From NCBI GenBank assembly GCA_900769795.1, contig CAAGHZ010000063.1, positions 1 through 32,431 of the forward strand: a stretch of 32,431 bases of DNA, in the 5' to 3' direction. Origin of the DNA: Clostridia bacterium (lineage in GTDB: Bacteria > Bacillota > Clostridia > Monoglobales > Monoglobaceae). The position numbers were made by a program, and so were the translations under genes. Below are positions 16,257 to 24,205 of the stretch, piece after piece. The notes under the pieces were generated by a model, which ran no database searches, was not told where the DNA came from, and was given only the letters and a program-made list of their open reading frames with translations. Numbering within the stretch: the stretch's first letter is position 1; every line of letters begins with the position of its first letter.

Positions 16257-17234
16257 TTGCGTGTTATAATCAACTCAAACACCAACCCACGCTTTAATCT
16301 CGCACTTGAAGAGCATCTGCTGAAGGGTACATCAGACGAGTTTTTTATGCTGTGGCAGAACAAAAACTCCGTAATAGTCGGCCGCAACCAAAACACCGCC
16401 GCCGAGGTTGATATAGAAAAGGCAAAAGCACTTGGTATCGACATTGTAAGGCGCGAAACAGGTGGCGGCACAGTCTACCACGACCTGGGTAATTTAAACT
16501 ACAGTTTTATCTCAAATGACCCCGATGCATTTCTCGATTTTCAAAGGTTTGCCACCCCTGTACTTAAAACCTTAGAAAAACTTGGTGTACCTGCTGAACT
16601 ATCAGGCAGAAACGACCTTTTAATAGACGGCAAAAAGTTCTCGGGCAACGCCCAGAGTGTATACAAAAACCGCCTTTTGCACCACGGCACCCTGCTTTTT
16701 GATACAGATTTATCAGTTCTCTCAACTCTTTTGACGGTGGACCCCGACAAAATTCAGTCAAAGGGTATCTCGTCCGTAAAAAGCAGAGTGACCAATATAC
16801 TCCCTTATTTACAGGAAAATATTACTGTCAACACCTTTGCCTCACTGATTTCCGAGCGTGTGCTTACCGACATAGACGGCGCCGAACTCTCTGCACCTAC
16901 AGAGAACGAAATTTCCGCGGCAGAACAAATTAAGATTGAAAAATACGACACCTGGGAGTGGAACTTCGGATTTGCTCCGCCATATAACTTTCACAAAAAA
17001 AATCGTTTTACCATTGGAACAATCGAGGTCTTCCTCGACGTTACGGATGGATGTATAACAAGCGCAAAAATATATGGCGACTTTTTTGGCGTCGGGAACA
17101 TCACCGACATCGAACAAAGTCTCATCGGGCTTAAACACGACTACGAAGAAATTGACATGTTGTTTGACAGAATAAAAATTTTACATTACTTTGGCAATAT
17201 CACAAAAAAAGAACTACTCGGCTGCTTCTTTTAA
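16257..17234 (+). CDS. lplA: lipoate-protein ligase A
   Basis: The 325-residue ligase activates free lipoate with ATP and attaches it to the lysine of lipoyl domains. The family motif RRETGGGTVYHD is at residues 65-76. The SGRNDLLIDGKKFSGNAQ segment contains the lipoyl-AMP binding lysine (K127 by position), followed by HHGTLLFD. The C-terminal accessory domain is present (residues about 240-325). The start is TTG at 16257, supported by AGGAGGGG 6 bases upstream; no ATG fits. It is transcribed away from the operon that encodes the E2 lipoyl domain, so its natural target is probably K43 of that E2. No lipA or lipB is seen, which suggests scavenging of lipoate. Its stop codon lies within the loop of the terminator at 17212-17248. 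Confidence 0.93.
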   Translation: MRVIINSNTNPRFNLALEEHLLKGTSDEFFMLWQNKNSVIVGRNQNTAAEVDIEKAKALGIDIVRRETGGGTVYHDLGNLNYSFISNDPDAFLDFQRFATPVLKTLEKLGVPAELSGRNDLLIDGKKFSGNAQSVYKNRLLHHGTLLFDTDLSVLSTLLTVDPDKIQSKGISSVKSRVTNILPYLQENITVNTFASLISERVLTDIDGAELSAPTENEISAAEQIKIEKYDTWEWNFGFAPPYNFHKKNRFTIGTIEVFLDVTDGCITSAKIYGDFFGVGNITDIEQSLIGLKHDYEEIDMLFDRIKILHYFGNITKKELLGCFF

Positions 17235-17248
17235 ACAGCCGAGTAGTT
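17212..17248. terminator. bidirectional intrinsic terminator between lplA and glmM
   Basis: The arms AACTACTCGGCTG (17212-17224) and CAGCCGAGTAGTT (17236-17248) form a perfect 13-bp stem. T-rich tracts follow on both strands. It overlaps the last codons of lplA and lies just past the glmM stop on the minus strand, so it serves both convergent genes. Confidence 0.88.
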
Positions 17249-17253
17249 TTGGT

Positions 17254-18612
17254 TTAATTAAGTTTTTCCTCCATAAGAGCGGCTAGTTCCTCTGCTCTTT
17301 TCTCTATCAATTCAAGGTCCTGTCCCTCTATCATAACTCTGACAAGTGGCTCAGTCCCCGATGGGCGAATAAGAACTCTGCCACAACCGTCAAACTCTTT
17401 GTTCAGTTTTTCTATTCCCTCGCGGATTTCATCAAACTGCATATACTTGTCTTCGCTTTTGTACTCATTCTTAACTTTTGCGTTGATAAGCACCTGAGGA
17501 TAAACCTGCATAACAGAGGCAAGTTCCGAGAGTTTTTTGCCGCTTCTTTTCATAACCGACACAAGGGCAATTCCTGTAACAAGCCCATCGCCTGTGGTGT
17601 TGTGGTCAAGCAAAATAACGTGACCCGATTGTTCTCCGCCTATTTTGTGTCCGCATCTGAGCATTTCTTCTAAAACATATCTGTCGCCAACCTTGGTCTG
17701 CTTGATGGAAATTCCCTCTTTCTCTCCCATTTTAAAGAAGCCAAGATTGCTCATAACCGTTGCAACTATTGTGTTATCGGGCAAAGCCCCTCTTGATTTC
17801 ATATCAAGGGCACAGATTGACATTATCTTGTCGCCGTCTACAACCTCGCCTGTCTCGTCAATGGCAAGGACTCTGTCCGCATCTCCGTCAAAGGCAAGAC
17901 CCACATCTGCACCGCTTGTCTTTACAAATTCCTGAAGCTGCTCAAGATGTGTTGAGCCACAACCTGCATTTATGTTGATTCCATCAGGCTTGTTATTAAT
18001 GACAACCACATCTGCACCAAGCCCCTCGAGAGCACGTTTTGCAGTTACGCTGGATGCACCATTAGCACAGTCTATAGCAACTTTGAGTCCACCAAAATCA
18101 ACATCCGTTGTTGCCTTTGCAAATTCTATATACTTATCCACAAGGGCATCGTCAACCTCGCGGTAACCAATATCCCCATGGGTTGCACAAGTAACCTCTT
18201 CCGCCTTGTCAAGAATGATTGCCTCAATTTTTTCTTCAGTTTCATCACTGAGTTTATAACCCTCTCCACTAAAGAACTTTATACCGTTATGCTCAAACGG
18301 GTTATGGGATGCAGATATCATAACACCTGCATCAAAACCGCATTCTCTTACAAGATATGCAATCGCAGGGGTTGGGATAACTCCCACACTGACAACCCTT
18401 GCGCCAACGCTTAAAAGTCCTGCCGTCAGGGCACATTCTAAAATGTCACCCGAAATTCTCGTATCTTTTCCCACAAGAATAGAAGGCTTTTTGCCTGTAT
18501 CCGAAGTCAGTACATACGCACCTGCCTTACCGATTTCAAAGGCGAGCTCAGGAGTAAGTTCCTTGTTTGCAACACCTCGAACACCATCTGTTCCAAATAA
18601 TCTACCCATCAT
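17254..18612 (-). CDS. glmM: phosphoglucosamine mutase
   Basis: GlmM converts glucosamine-6-phosphate to glucosamine-1-phosphate for UDP-GlcNAc and peptidoglycan synthesis. The 452-residue length matches the family. The N-terminus FGTDGVRG is diagnostic. The phosphoserine loop is ISASHNP with S102 as the catalytic residue. The metal site DGDADR and the C-terminal phosphate-binding RPSGTEPLVRVMIEG are intact. Two adjacent ATG codons (18612 and 18609) fit the GAGGAG site, and the first is used. The gene ends the proS-cdaA-cdaR-COG2509-glmM run. In other Firmicutes CdaA and GlmM interact physically and GlmM inhibits CdaA, so co-location fits that regulation. Confidence 0.97.
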   Translation of the reverse strand: MMGRLFGTDGVRGVANKELTPELAFEIGKAGAYVLTSDTGKKPSILVGKDTRISGDILECALTAGLLSVGARVVSVGVIPTPAIAYLVRECGFDAGVMISASHNPFEHNGIKFFSGEGYKLSDETEEKIEAIILDKAEEVTCATHGDIGYREVDDALVDKYIEFAKATTDVDFGGLKVAIDCANGASSVTAKRALEGLGADVVVINNKPDGININAGCGSTHLEQLQEFVKTSGADVGLAFDGDADRVLAIDETGEVVDGDKIMSICALDMKSRGALPDNTIVATVMSNLGFFKMGEKEGISIKQTKVGDRYVLEEMLRCGHKIGGEQSGHVILLDHNTTGDGLVTGIALVSVMKRSGKKLSELASVMQVYPQVLINAKVKNEYKSEDKYMQFDEIREGIEKLNKEFDGCGRVLIRPSGTEPLVRVMIEGQDLELIEKRAEELAALMEEKLN

Positions 18613-18649
18613 TCATTCTCCTCTCTGATATAATGCAATATAACCAAAT

Positions 18650-20206
18650 TTAAACATTCTCTTCAACCATAGCAAACGCCACTCTTATTCCGTCAACCGC
18701 TGCGCTGACGATTCCGCCGGCATATCCTGCGCCTTCGCCTGCAGGATAAAGTCCCTCTGCATTTATGCTTTGCATATTTTCTCCTCTTTTAATTCTGACA
18801 GGAGCGGATGTTCTCGACTCAATTCCCGTCAGGACAGCGTCTCCTCGCGCAAAACCTTTTATCTTATGTTCAAAATCTATCAATCCGTCACAAAGTCCTT
18901 TTGCGACAAATTCAGGCAGACAGGTTTTAAGTTCTGCCGTCTTATATCCGCTTGTAACCGTCGGCAAAACATCACCAAGCTGAACTGTCGGCCTATCGTC
19001 CAAAAAGTCTCTCGCCAACTGTACAGGGGCTTTTCCGTCCCCTCCACCAAGCATAAACGCAAGTCTTTCGTACTTCCGCTGAAATTCAATTCCTCCAAGC
19101 ACTCCATTATTAAAGTCCGTCGGTTTTACATTTACAACCAAGGCGCTGTTTGCATTTTTACCATCACGCAAATACTCACTCATGCCATTGACAGCAAGCA
19201 TACCAACCTCGCTTGACGCATTAACAACAACGCCACCGGGACACATGCAAAAAGAATAGCAACTTCTGTCTTTTCCGTTGTATGCAAGACGATATTCGGC
19301 AGGGGGCAACCCCTCTGCATTACCATACTGCATCTCGTTTATAAAGCTTTGGGCGTGTTCTATTCTTACGCCGACAGCAAAGGGCTTTTGCTCCATCACA
19401 ATCTCTCGTCTATGCACCATCTCATAGGTATCGCGACTACTGTGTCCGATTGCAAGAATTATTTTTCGACACTTTATGCTCTCACCGTTGTCCAGTTCTA
19501 TCTCACAAACCTTGCCGTCTTTTATTTTTATATCGGTCACACAGGTTTTATACCTCACCTCAACGCCCATTCCAATGAGTTCTTTCCTCATATTTTTTAT
19601 TACTTCGCACAAAACATCAGTCCCAACATGAGGCTTTGCCTTGTACAGTATATCCTCGGTCGCGCCAAAATCTACAAAGGTTTTTAACACAAACCTCTGT
19701 CTTGGGTCACTTATTCGGGTATTTAGTTTGCCGTCAGAGAATGTGCCCGCTCCACCCTCGCCAAACTGAATGTTTGAATCCGGATTAAGCACACCTGTCT
19801 GCCAGAACTTCTCTACACTCGCTTTCCTTGTTTCTACATCCTCCCCTCTCTCAATTATAAGCGGAGGATTACCCGACTTTGCAAGAATATACGCCGCAAA
19901 AAGTCCGCACGGCCCCATACCAACAACGACCGGTCTGTCCTTCATAGAAACCAAAGGGATTTCAAGTTCTTCTCCCCATTGCATTTCTTTTATGTTTCCC
20001 GAAACTTTTGTGCCATCTGCCACCTCTGCAGAAACGGCATATACATAATGTATATCGCTCTTTCGGCGTGCATCAATAGACTTTTTATATATAGAAAAAT
20101 TACTTGCCGAAATACAAGAGAGCCGCACAATTTTTCGTGCGGCTGATATTACTTCTTCTTCTTTATGCCTGATCGGCATTTTTATGTTTTCTATTACTAT
20201 CTGCAT
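18650..20206 (-). CDS. COG2509-type FAD-dependent oxidoreductase of unknown substrate
   Basis: The 518-residue flavoprotein has an N-terminal domain of about 90 residues before the FAD loop VVVGMGPCGLFAAYILA (GMGPCG at 96-101). IQFGEGGAGTFSDGKLNTR is a strong signature of the uncharacterised COG2509 dehydrogenases. LAIGHSSRDTYE and the C-terminal LYPAGEGAGYAGGIVSAAVDG close the FAD fold. No transmembrane segment or iron-sulfur motif is evident. The gene often lies next to cdaR and glmM in Clostridia. The reason is not known, and no reaction should be assigned. It starts at an ATG 15 bases after the cdaR stop with a modest AGGG site. Confidence 0.88.
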   Translation of the reverse strand: MQIVIENIKMPIRHKEEEVISAARKIVRLSCISASNFSIYKKSIDARRKSDIHYVYAVSAEVADGTKVSGNIKEMQWGEELEIPLVSMKDRPVVVGMGPCGLFAAYILAKSGNPPLIIERGEDVETRKASVEKFWQTGVLNPDSNIQFGEGGAGTFSDGKLNTRISDPRQRFVLKTFVDFGATEDILYKAKPHVGTDVLCEVIKNMRKELIGMGVEVRYKTCVTDIKIKDGKVCEIELDNGESIKCRKIILAIGHSSRDTYEMVHRREIVMEQKPFAVGVRIEHAQSFINEMQYGNAEGLPPAEYRLAYNGKDRSCYSFCMCPGGVVVNASSEVGMLAVNGMSEYLRDGKNANSALVVNVKPTDFNNGVLGGIEFQRKYERLAFMLGGGDGKAPVQLARDFLDDRPTVQLGDVLPTVTSGYKTAELKTCLPEFVAKGLCDGLIDFEHKIKGFARGDAVLTGIESRTSAPVRIKRGENMQSINAEGLYPAGEGAGYAGGIVSAAVDGIRVAFAMVEENV

Positions 20207-20221
20207 AAACCATCAACCCTG

Positions 20222-21166
20222 CTACTTTTTAACCGAGATTTCCACCTCGGTTATGTCATAAAGTATCTTTACCCCGTAGGGAATCTCAAGTTTAACCTTT
20301 ATTTTTTCGTTATCTTTAAGCTTATCTAACGAGACTTCCGCTGTTCTTATTTCTTCCACATTTGCTGTCATTCCATTTTCTCCATATACATATAGGACTG
20401 ACGGCTCGATTGTGTACTCAAAGCCCTCAGGCAGTTCTGTCCAACCAAAGTTCGCAGTTGGCTCTATCTCTTTAAGCTTCAGAACAGGGCAATGAACCAT
20501 TGCTTCAGACGGAGATGTCTTCACCCTTTTTAATATGGCCTCCTGCGCCACCATTTCCTTATCATCCTCGTTAAAGAATACAACAGGAAGTTTATCATCA
20601 ATATCTACGTCAGCCTTGTTATAATCAAGTTTGACAACTGCCTTTGAAATTTTCTCAACTGCAGATTTAGGTCCGCTTACAGTAATCCTCTCAGGCTCAA
20701 CTTTTATGTCGCCGGACATATAGCCCTCTGCCAACACTCCCGTTGTCTTTACCTCAATATCAAATTCCCTTGACTCTGTCTTTTCTATTTTTACATCAAC
20801 AGTATAAAGACTTTGAGAGCTTATTCCCTGATTTTCAAAAGGTATAACCACCTCAACCGGCACAGAATGAACGCCTTCTTCGTAGACAGTCGACACATCC
20901 GCTCTTGCGATAATGGTCTTCATGTCATAGTTGCCCATCTTTTTTCTGCTACCCTTTATTTTTATATTTATACCGGTGGCAGATTCACTCATTATGCCAA
21001 GGCCTCTATACTCAAGGCTCTCATGGCCCACAAACTGTATAGGCAAATCTCTTACCGAAACCTCAATAGCAGGATCCATTACAATGGCTATATAAATCCA
21101 CACAAATATAGCAATTATAACCGATAGAACCTTAAGCGAGTTATCTGATGCAAGAAATTTTTTCAT
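20222..21166 (-). CDS. cdaR: CdaR, YbbR-domain regulator of diadenylate cyclase
   Basis: The 314-residue protein has one N-terminal transmembrane helix (residues about 10-30, LKVLSVIIAIFVWIYIAIVM). It is followed by an extracytoplasmic region made of YbbR repeats, with the recurrent pattern of a DLPI-like strand and a V.GP or G.ltv phrase (for example ERITVSGPKSAVEKI). CdaR binds and modulates the membrane cyclase CdaA. The ATG at 21166 shares its first base with the last base of the cdaA stop (TGATG), so the pair is translationally coupled. An upstream TTG at 21169 is unlikely. The length is shorter than B. subtilis CdaR, with probably three YbbR repeats. Confidence 0.9.
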   Translation of the reverse strand: MKKFLASDNSLKVLSVIIAIFVWIYIAIVMDPAIEVSVRDLPIQFVGHESLEYRGLGIMSESATGINIKIKGSRKKMGNYDMKTIIARADVSTVYEEGVHSVPVEVVIPFENQGISSQSLYTVDVKIEKTESREFDIEVKTTGVLAEGYMSGDIKVEPERITVSGPKSAVEKISKAVVKLDYNKADVDIDDKLPVVFFNEDDKEMVAQEAILKRVKTSPSEAMVHCPVLKLKEIEPTANFGWTELPEGFEYTIEPSVLYVYGENGMTANVEEIRTAEVSLDKLKDNEKIKVKLEIPYGVKILYDITEVEISVKK

Positions 21167-22032
21167 CAATCCCGCCTCCTTTTTGAAAGACCGGGCAACT
21201 TAAACTTGCCCTTTCCTTCGCGTTGTTCTTCATTCTCCGCCCCAAACAATTCAACAAGTTTTCCTCTGAGAGTATCCTCGGTATAATCTGTCGTCAACAC
21301 GCCTTTTTGGGCAATAGAGATTCTGCCTGTCTCCTCTGATACAATTACAGATATGGCATCAGATTCCTCTGATATACCAATACCGGCCCTGTGTCTTGTG
21401 CCATATGATGTGCTGATATCCGGGTTTTTAGAAAGAGGAAGCACACAACTTGCAAGTTCTGCGCGGCAGTTTCTTATGACAACCGCTCCATCATGGAGAG
21501 GCGTATCGGGCACAAAAATATTTTCCAGAAGTTCTCCCGAAACTTCTGCCGACATTTTTACTCCCGAACTTATAAATGCATCTATGTTGTCTCTCTTTTC
21601 AAGGACAATCAAAGCACCCGTACGGGTCTTTGACATAGCAATTGCCGCCCTTGAAACCTCACGAATCACCTGCTGAGACTCTGCGTCAAACTCCGTATGT
21701 GTGGTAAACCACTTACCCGCCGCGCTTCTGCCTGTATGCTCAAGAGCACGACGAAGTTCGGGTTGAAACACAATCAAGAGCGCAATAACACCAAGTTGCA
21801 GAAAGTTGCTGAGAATGTAATACATCGTGTTAAGTTTTGCAAAAAAACTCAACTGCGTGATTGCAATTACGACAATAACTCCCTTTAAGAGCTGTATAGT
21901 CTTTGTATCTCTTATAAACTTAAGCGCCTTGTATACAATATATGATACAAGAGCAATATCAATACAGTCGGCGATTCCAAACAGCGAAAGCTGATTGATT
22001 GCCGAATGATAGAAATTTTCCCACCATGCCAT
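21166..22032 (-). CDS. cdaA: diadenylate cyclase CdaA (DacA)
   Basis: CdaA makes the second messenger cyclic di-AMP from two ATP at the membrane. The 288-residue protein has three hydrophobic helices in the first 90 residues. The DAC domain follows, with the DGA motif at 181-183 (PLHDGAVVI) and RHR at 213-215 (TRHRAGIGISEESDA). Both catalytic motifs are intact, so the enzyme should be active. The ATG at 22032 has a GGAGG site. It lies 25 bases after proS and is coupled to cdaR. Products of this pathway control potassium and osmolyte transport and cell-wall balance in Firmicutes. Confidence 0.96.
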   Translation of the reverse strand: MAWWENFYHSAINQLSLFGIADCIDIALVSYIVYKALKFIRDTKTIQLLKGVIVVIAITQLSFFAKLNTMYYILSNFLQLGVIALLIVFQPELRRALEHTGRSAAGKWFTTHTEFDAESQQVIREVSRAAIAMSKTRTGALIVLEKRDNIDAFISSGVKMSAEVSGELLENIFVPDTPLHDGAVVIRNCRAELASCVLPLSKNPDISTSYGTRHRAGIGISEESDAISVIVSEETGRISIAQKGVLTTDYTEDTLRGKLVELFGAENEEQREGKGKFKLPGLSKRRRD

Positions 22033-22057
22033 TTGAAACCACCTCCGTTAAATCTTA

Positions 22058-23494
22058 TTAATACGCCTTGCCCCAATATACCATTTTCTTTGCGGGTTTT
22101 CCGCAGCATACGCATACATCCGAAATTTCTTCTTGTTCAAATGGTATACATCTTGACGTTGCAGTTGTGTCATCTTTTATCTTAAGTTCGCACTCTTCGT
22201 CTCCGCACCACATTGCCTTGACAAAGCCGCCCTTCTCTTCAACGAGAGAGCAGAACTCATCGTAAGTTTTTGCACTGCTTGTCTTTTCTTCTCTGTTCTC
22301 AAGTGCTGCATCATACATTTGCTGCTGAATCTTATCAAGCAAAGCCTCGAGTTCTTCCTCGATGTTGTCAAGAGAAACAAATGTCTTGCTTCTGTCAACA
22401 CGACTTACGAGAACCGCCTGATTGTTTTCTATATCCTTAGGCCCTATTTCTATACGAACAGGTACCCCTCTCATTTCGTATTCACTAAACTTCCATCCCG
22501 GCGACTTGTCACTGTCATCAAGTTTCATGCGGAACTTTTCGCTGAGTCTGTCATAAAGACCTCTTGCCGCATCAAGAACGCCCTCTTTATGCTGAGCAAC
22601 AGGTACAATAACCGCCTGAACAGGAGCAATCCTTGGCGGAAGTTTAAGACCTGCGTCATCACCGTGAACCATAATTATAGCGCCGATTATACGTGTGGAC
22701 ATACCCCATGAAGTCTGGTGCACATACTCAAGCTCATTATTATCGCCAAGATACTGAATCCCAAACGCCTTCGCAAAACCGTCGCCAAAGTTGTGGCTTG
22801 TGCCCGACTGAAGCGCCTTGCCGTCATGCATAAGACTCTCTATTGTATAAGTCTCGTTTGCACCTGCAAACTTTTCTTTGTCTGTCTTCTGTCCCTTTAT
22901 AACAGGTATAGCAAGTTCTTGCTCGCAGAAATCCGCATAAACATTAAGCATCTGAATTGTGCGCTCCTGCGCCTCTTCTGCAGTTGCGTGGGCAGTATGA
23001 CCCTCCTGCCACAAAAACTCCATACTTCTGAGGAAAGGACGAGTTGTTTTCTCCCATCTTACAACACTGCACCACTGATTGTAGAGTTTTGGCAAGTCCC
23101 TGTAAGAACGAATTTCGCCTGCGTAGTGCTCACAAAACAAGGTTTCAGACGTTGGACGCACGCACAATCTCTCCTGAAGTTTCTCGTTTCCGCCGTGAGT
23201 CACCCATGCAACCTCGGGCGCGAAACCTTCAACGTGATCCTTCTCTCTCTGAAGCAAACTCTCCGGAATAAACATAGGCATATAAACATTCTCAACGCCG
23301 GTCTTTTTGAAGCGGGCATCAAGACCCTTTTGAATATTCTCCCATATAGCATAACCGTAAGGCTGTATTACCATACAACCTCTTACGCCCGAATAATCGC
23401 AAAGTTGTGCCTTTTTTATAATATCTGTGTACCAACGGGCAAAATCTTCCCCCATAGGTGTGATTTCTTCTACTAATTTTTTGTTATCAGCCAA
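22058..23494 (-). CDS. proS: prolyl-tRNA synthetase, type 3 (archaeal/eukaryal-like)
   Basis: ProS charges tRNA-Pro. The protein of 478 residues lacks the editing insertion of the bacterial type-1 enzyme and matches the type-3 form. Motif 2 is VVRWEKTTRPFLRSMEFLWQEGHTAH. Motif 3 is GMSTRIIGAIIMVHGDD. A C-terminal zinc-binding-like region has WCGDEECE and VCVCCGKPA. The protein ends in KMVYWGKAY, typical of this class. The start is a TTG at 23494 (LADNKKLVEEITPMG), with GGAAGGA about 11 bases upstream. The longer in-frame reading from 23563 would begin inside the promoter. It is the first gene of a run that includes cdaA and cdaR. Confidence 0.93.
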   Translation of the reverse strand: MADNKKLVEEITPMGEDFARWYTDIIKKAQLCDYSGVRGCMVIQPYGYAIWENIQKGLDARFKKTGVENVYMPMFIPESLLQREKDHVEGFAPEVAWVTHGGNEKLQERLCVRPTSETLFCEHYAGEIRSYRDLPKLYNQWCSVVRWEKTTRPFLRSMEFLWQEGHTAHATAEEAQERTIQMLNVYADFCEQELAIPVIKGQKTDKEKFAGANETYTIESLMHDGKALQSGTSHNFGDGFAKAFGIQYLGDNNELEYVHQTSWGMSTRIIGAIIMVHGDDAGLKLPPRIAPVQAVIVPVAQHKEGVLDAARGLYDRLSEKFRMKLDDSDKSPGWKFSEYEMRGVPVRIEIGPKDIENNQAVLVSRVDRSKTFVSLDNIEEELEALLDKIQQQMYDAALENREEKTSSAKTYDEFCSLVEEKGGFVKAMWCGDEECELKIKDDTTATSRCIPFEQEEISDVCVCCGKPAKKMVYWGKAY

Positions 23495-23534
23495 ACCAAT
23501 ATCATTCCTTCCAATAGTTATACATATATATTTA

Positions 23535-23563
23535 AGTATAAAGTAAATCAAGATATGTGTCAA
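23535..23563 (-). promoter_or_regulatory. promoter of the proS-cdaA-cdaR-glmM run
   Basis: On the minus strand TTGACA (23563-23558) and TATACT (23540-23535) are separated by 17 bases. Transcription would start near 23528, about 34 bases before the TTG start of proS. Confidence 0.8.
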
Positions 23564-23604
23564 GAGTGGTTACGGGTTTTTAACATTTTTTTAAAATAAT
23601 GTTC

Positions 23605-23633
23605 TTGAAAATCGTATCAATCTATGTTATTAT
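23605..23633 (+). promoter_or_regulatory. promoter of the orphan membrane protein gene
   Basis: TTGAAA (23605-23610) and TATTAT (23628-23633) are separated by 17 bases. The predicted start is near 23640, about 32 bases before the ATG at 23672. Confidence 0.72.
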
Positions 23634-23671
23634 ACAAAAAATAAAACAAAAATGATTGGATTTGATTACAG

Positions 23672-24163
23672 ATGGATTTTCAACTTTTGATTAGTTGCCT
23701 GAGCCTGGCTCTGGGCTGGATTTTTGCAGGGGCTTTTTACATTGTACTATATATATTTATGTCTATCAGCCTCTACTCTATCGGCAAACGTTCTTCGGTC
23801 AAACACTTATGGTTTGCTTTTGTGCCGCTTCTGCAATATTATATTATAGGCGAAATCTGCGAGGAATATCAGTTTCTCGGTTTTCGTATTAAAAAACTGG
23901 GGCTTTTAACTGCCTTGCTGTTCTTCCTTGAATTTGCGATTGAGTTTTCACGCTTTACACCGCTTTTGATAGTTGTCGCAATATTTAAGGCACTTATATT
24001 TCACAAATTTTATAGTCTGTTTACCCAAAGACGGGCACTTTTGTATACCGCAATCAGCACTCTTGGAAGTATACCGCTGACAATCATCTTGTTTTTGATA
24101 AAGGATGCCCCTATGTATATGTCAGCCGCGGCATACAGATATCCTTTCCCCGATAAAATGTAA
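23672..24163 (+). CDS. small integral membrane protein of unknown function
   Basis: The 163-residue protein has about five hydrophobic segments: residues 4-35 (one long or two short), 48-62, 75-92, 95-112 and 120-145. The first loop contains GKRSSVKHLWFAFVPLLQYYIIGEI, a pattern seen in several small uncharacterised Firmicute membrane proteins. I do not recognise a family with a known role. It stands alone between its own promoter (23605-23633) and a strong terminator (24172-24205), so it is a monocistronic unit. The ribosome binding site is weak (GGA 11-13 bases upstream of the ATG), so expression may be low. Confidence 0.72.
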   Translation: MDFQLLISCLSLALGWIFAGAFYIVLYIFMSISLYSIGKRSSVKHLWFAFVPLLQYYIIGEICEEYQFLGFRIKKLGLLTALLFFLEFAIEFSRFTPLLIVVAIFKALIFHKFYSLFTQRRALLYTAISTLGSIPLTIILFLIKDAPMYMSAAAYRYPFPDKM

Positions 24164-24171
24164 TTTAAAAT

Positions 24172-24205
24172 AAAAAATCCTCCCCACAGATGGGGAGGAT
24201 TTTTT
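24172..24205. terminator. bidirectional intrinsic terminator between the membrane protein gene and carB
   Basis: The arms AAAAAATCCTCCCC (24172-24185) and GGGGAGGATTTTTT (24192-24205) form a 14-bp stem with a 6-base loop. The T-tracts on each side make it work in both directions. It touches the carB stop codon on the minus strand. Confidence 0.9.

Noticed and set aside
23495..23563. Longer reading of proS starting at 23563
   Set aside because: The added 23 residues are not family-like and the interval holds the promoter. The TTG at 23494 starts right at the conserved N-terminus.
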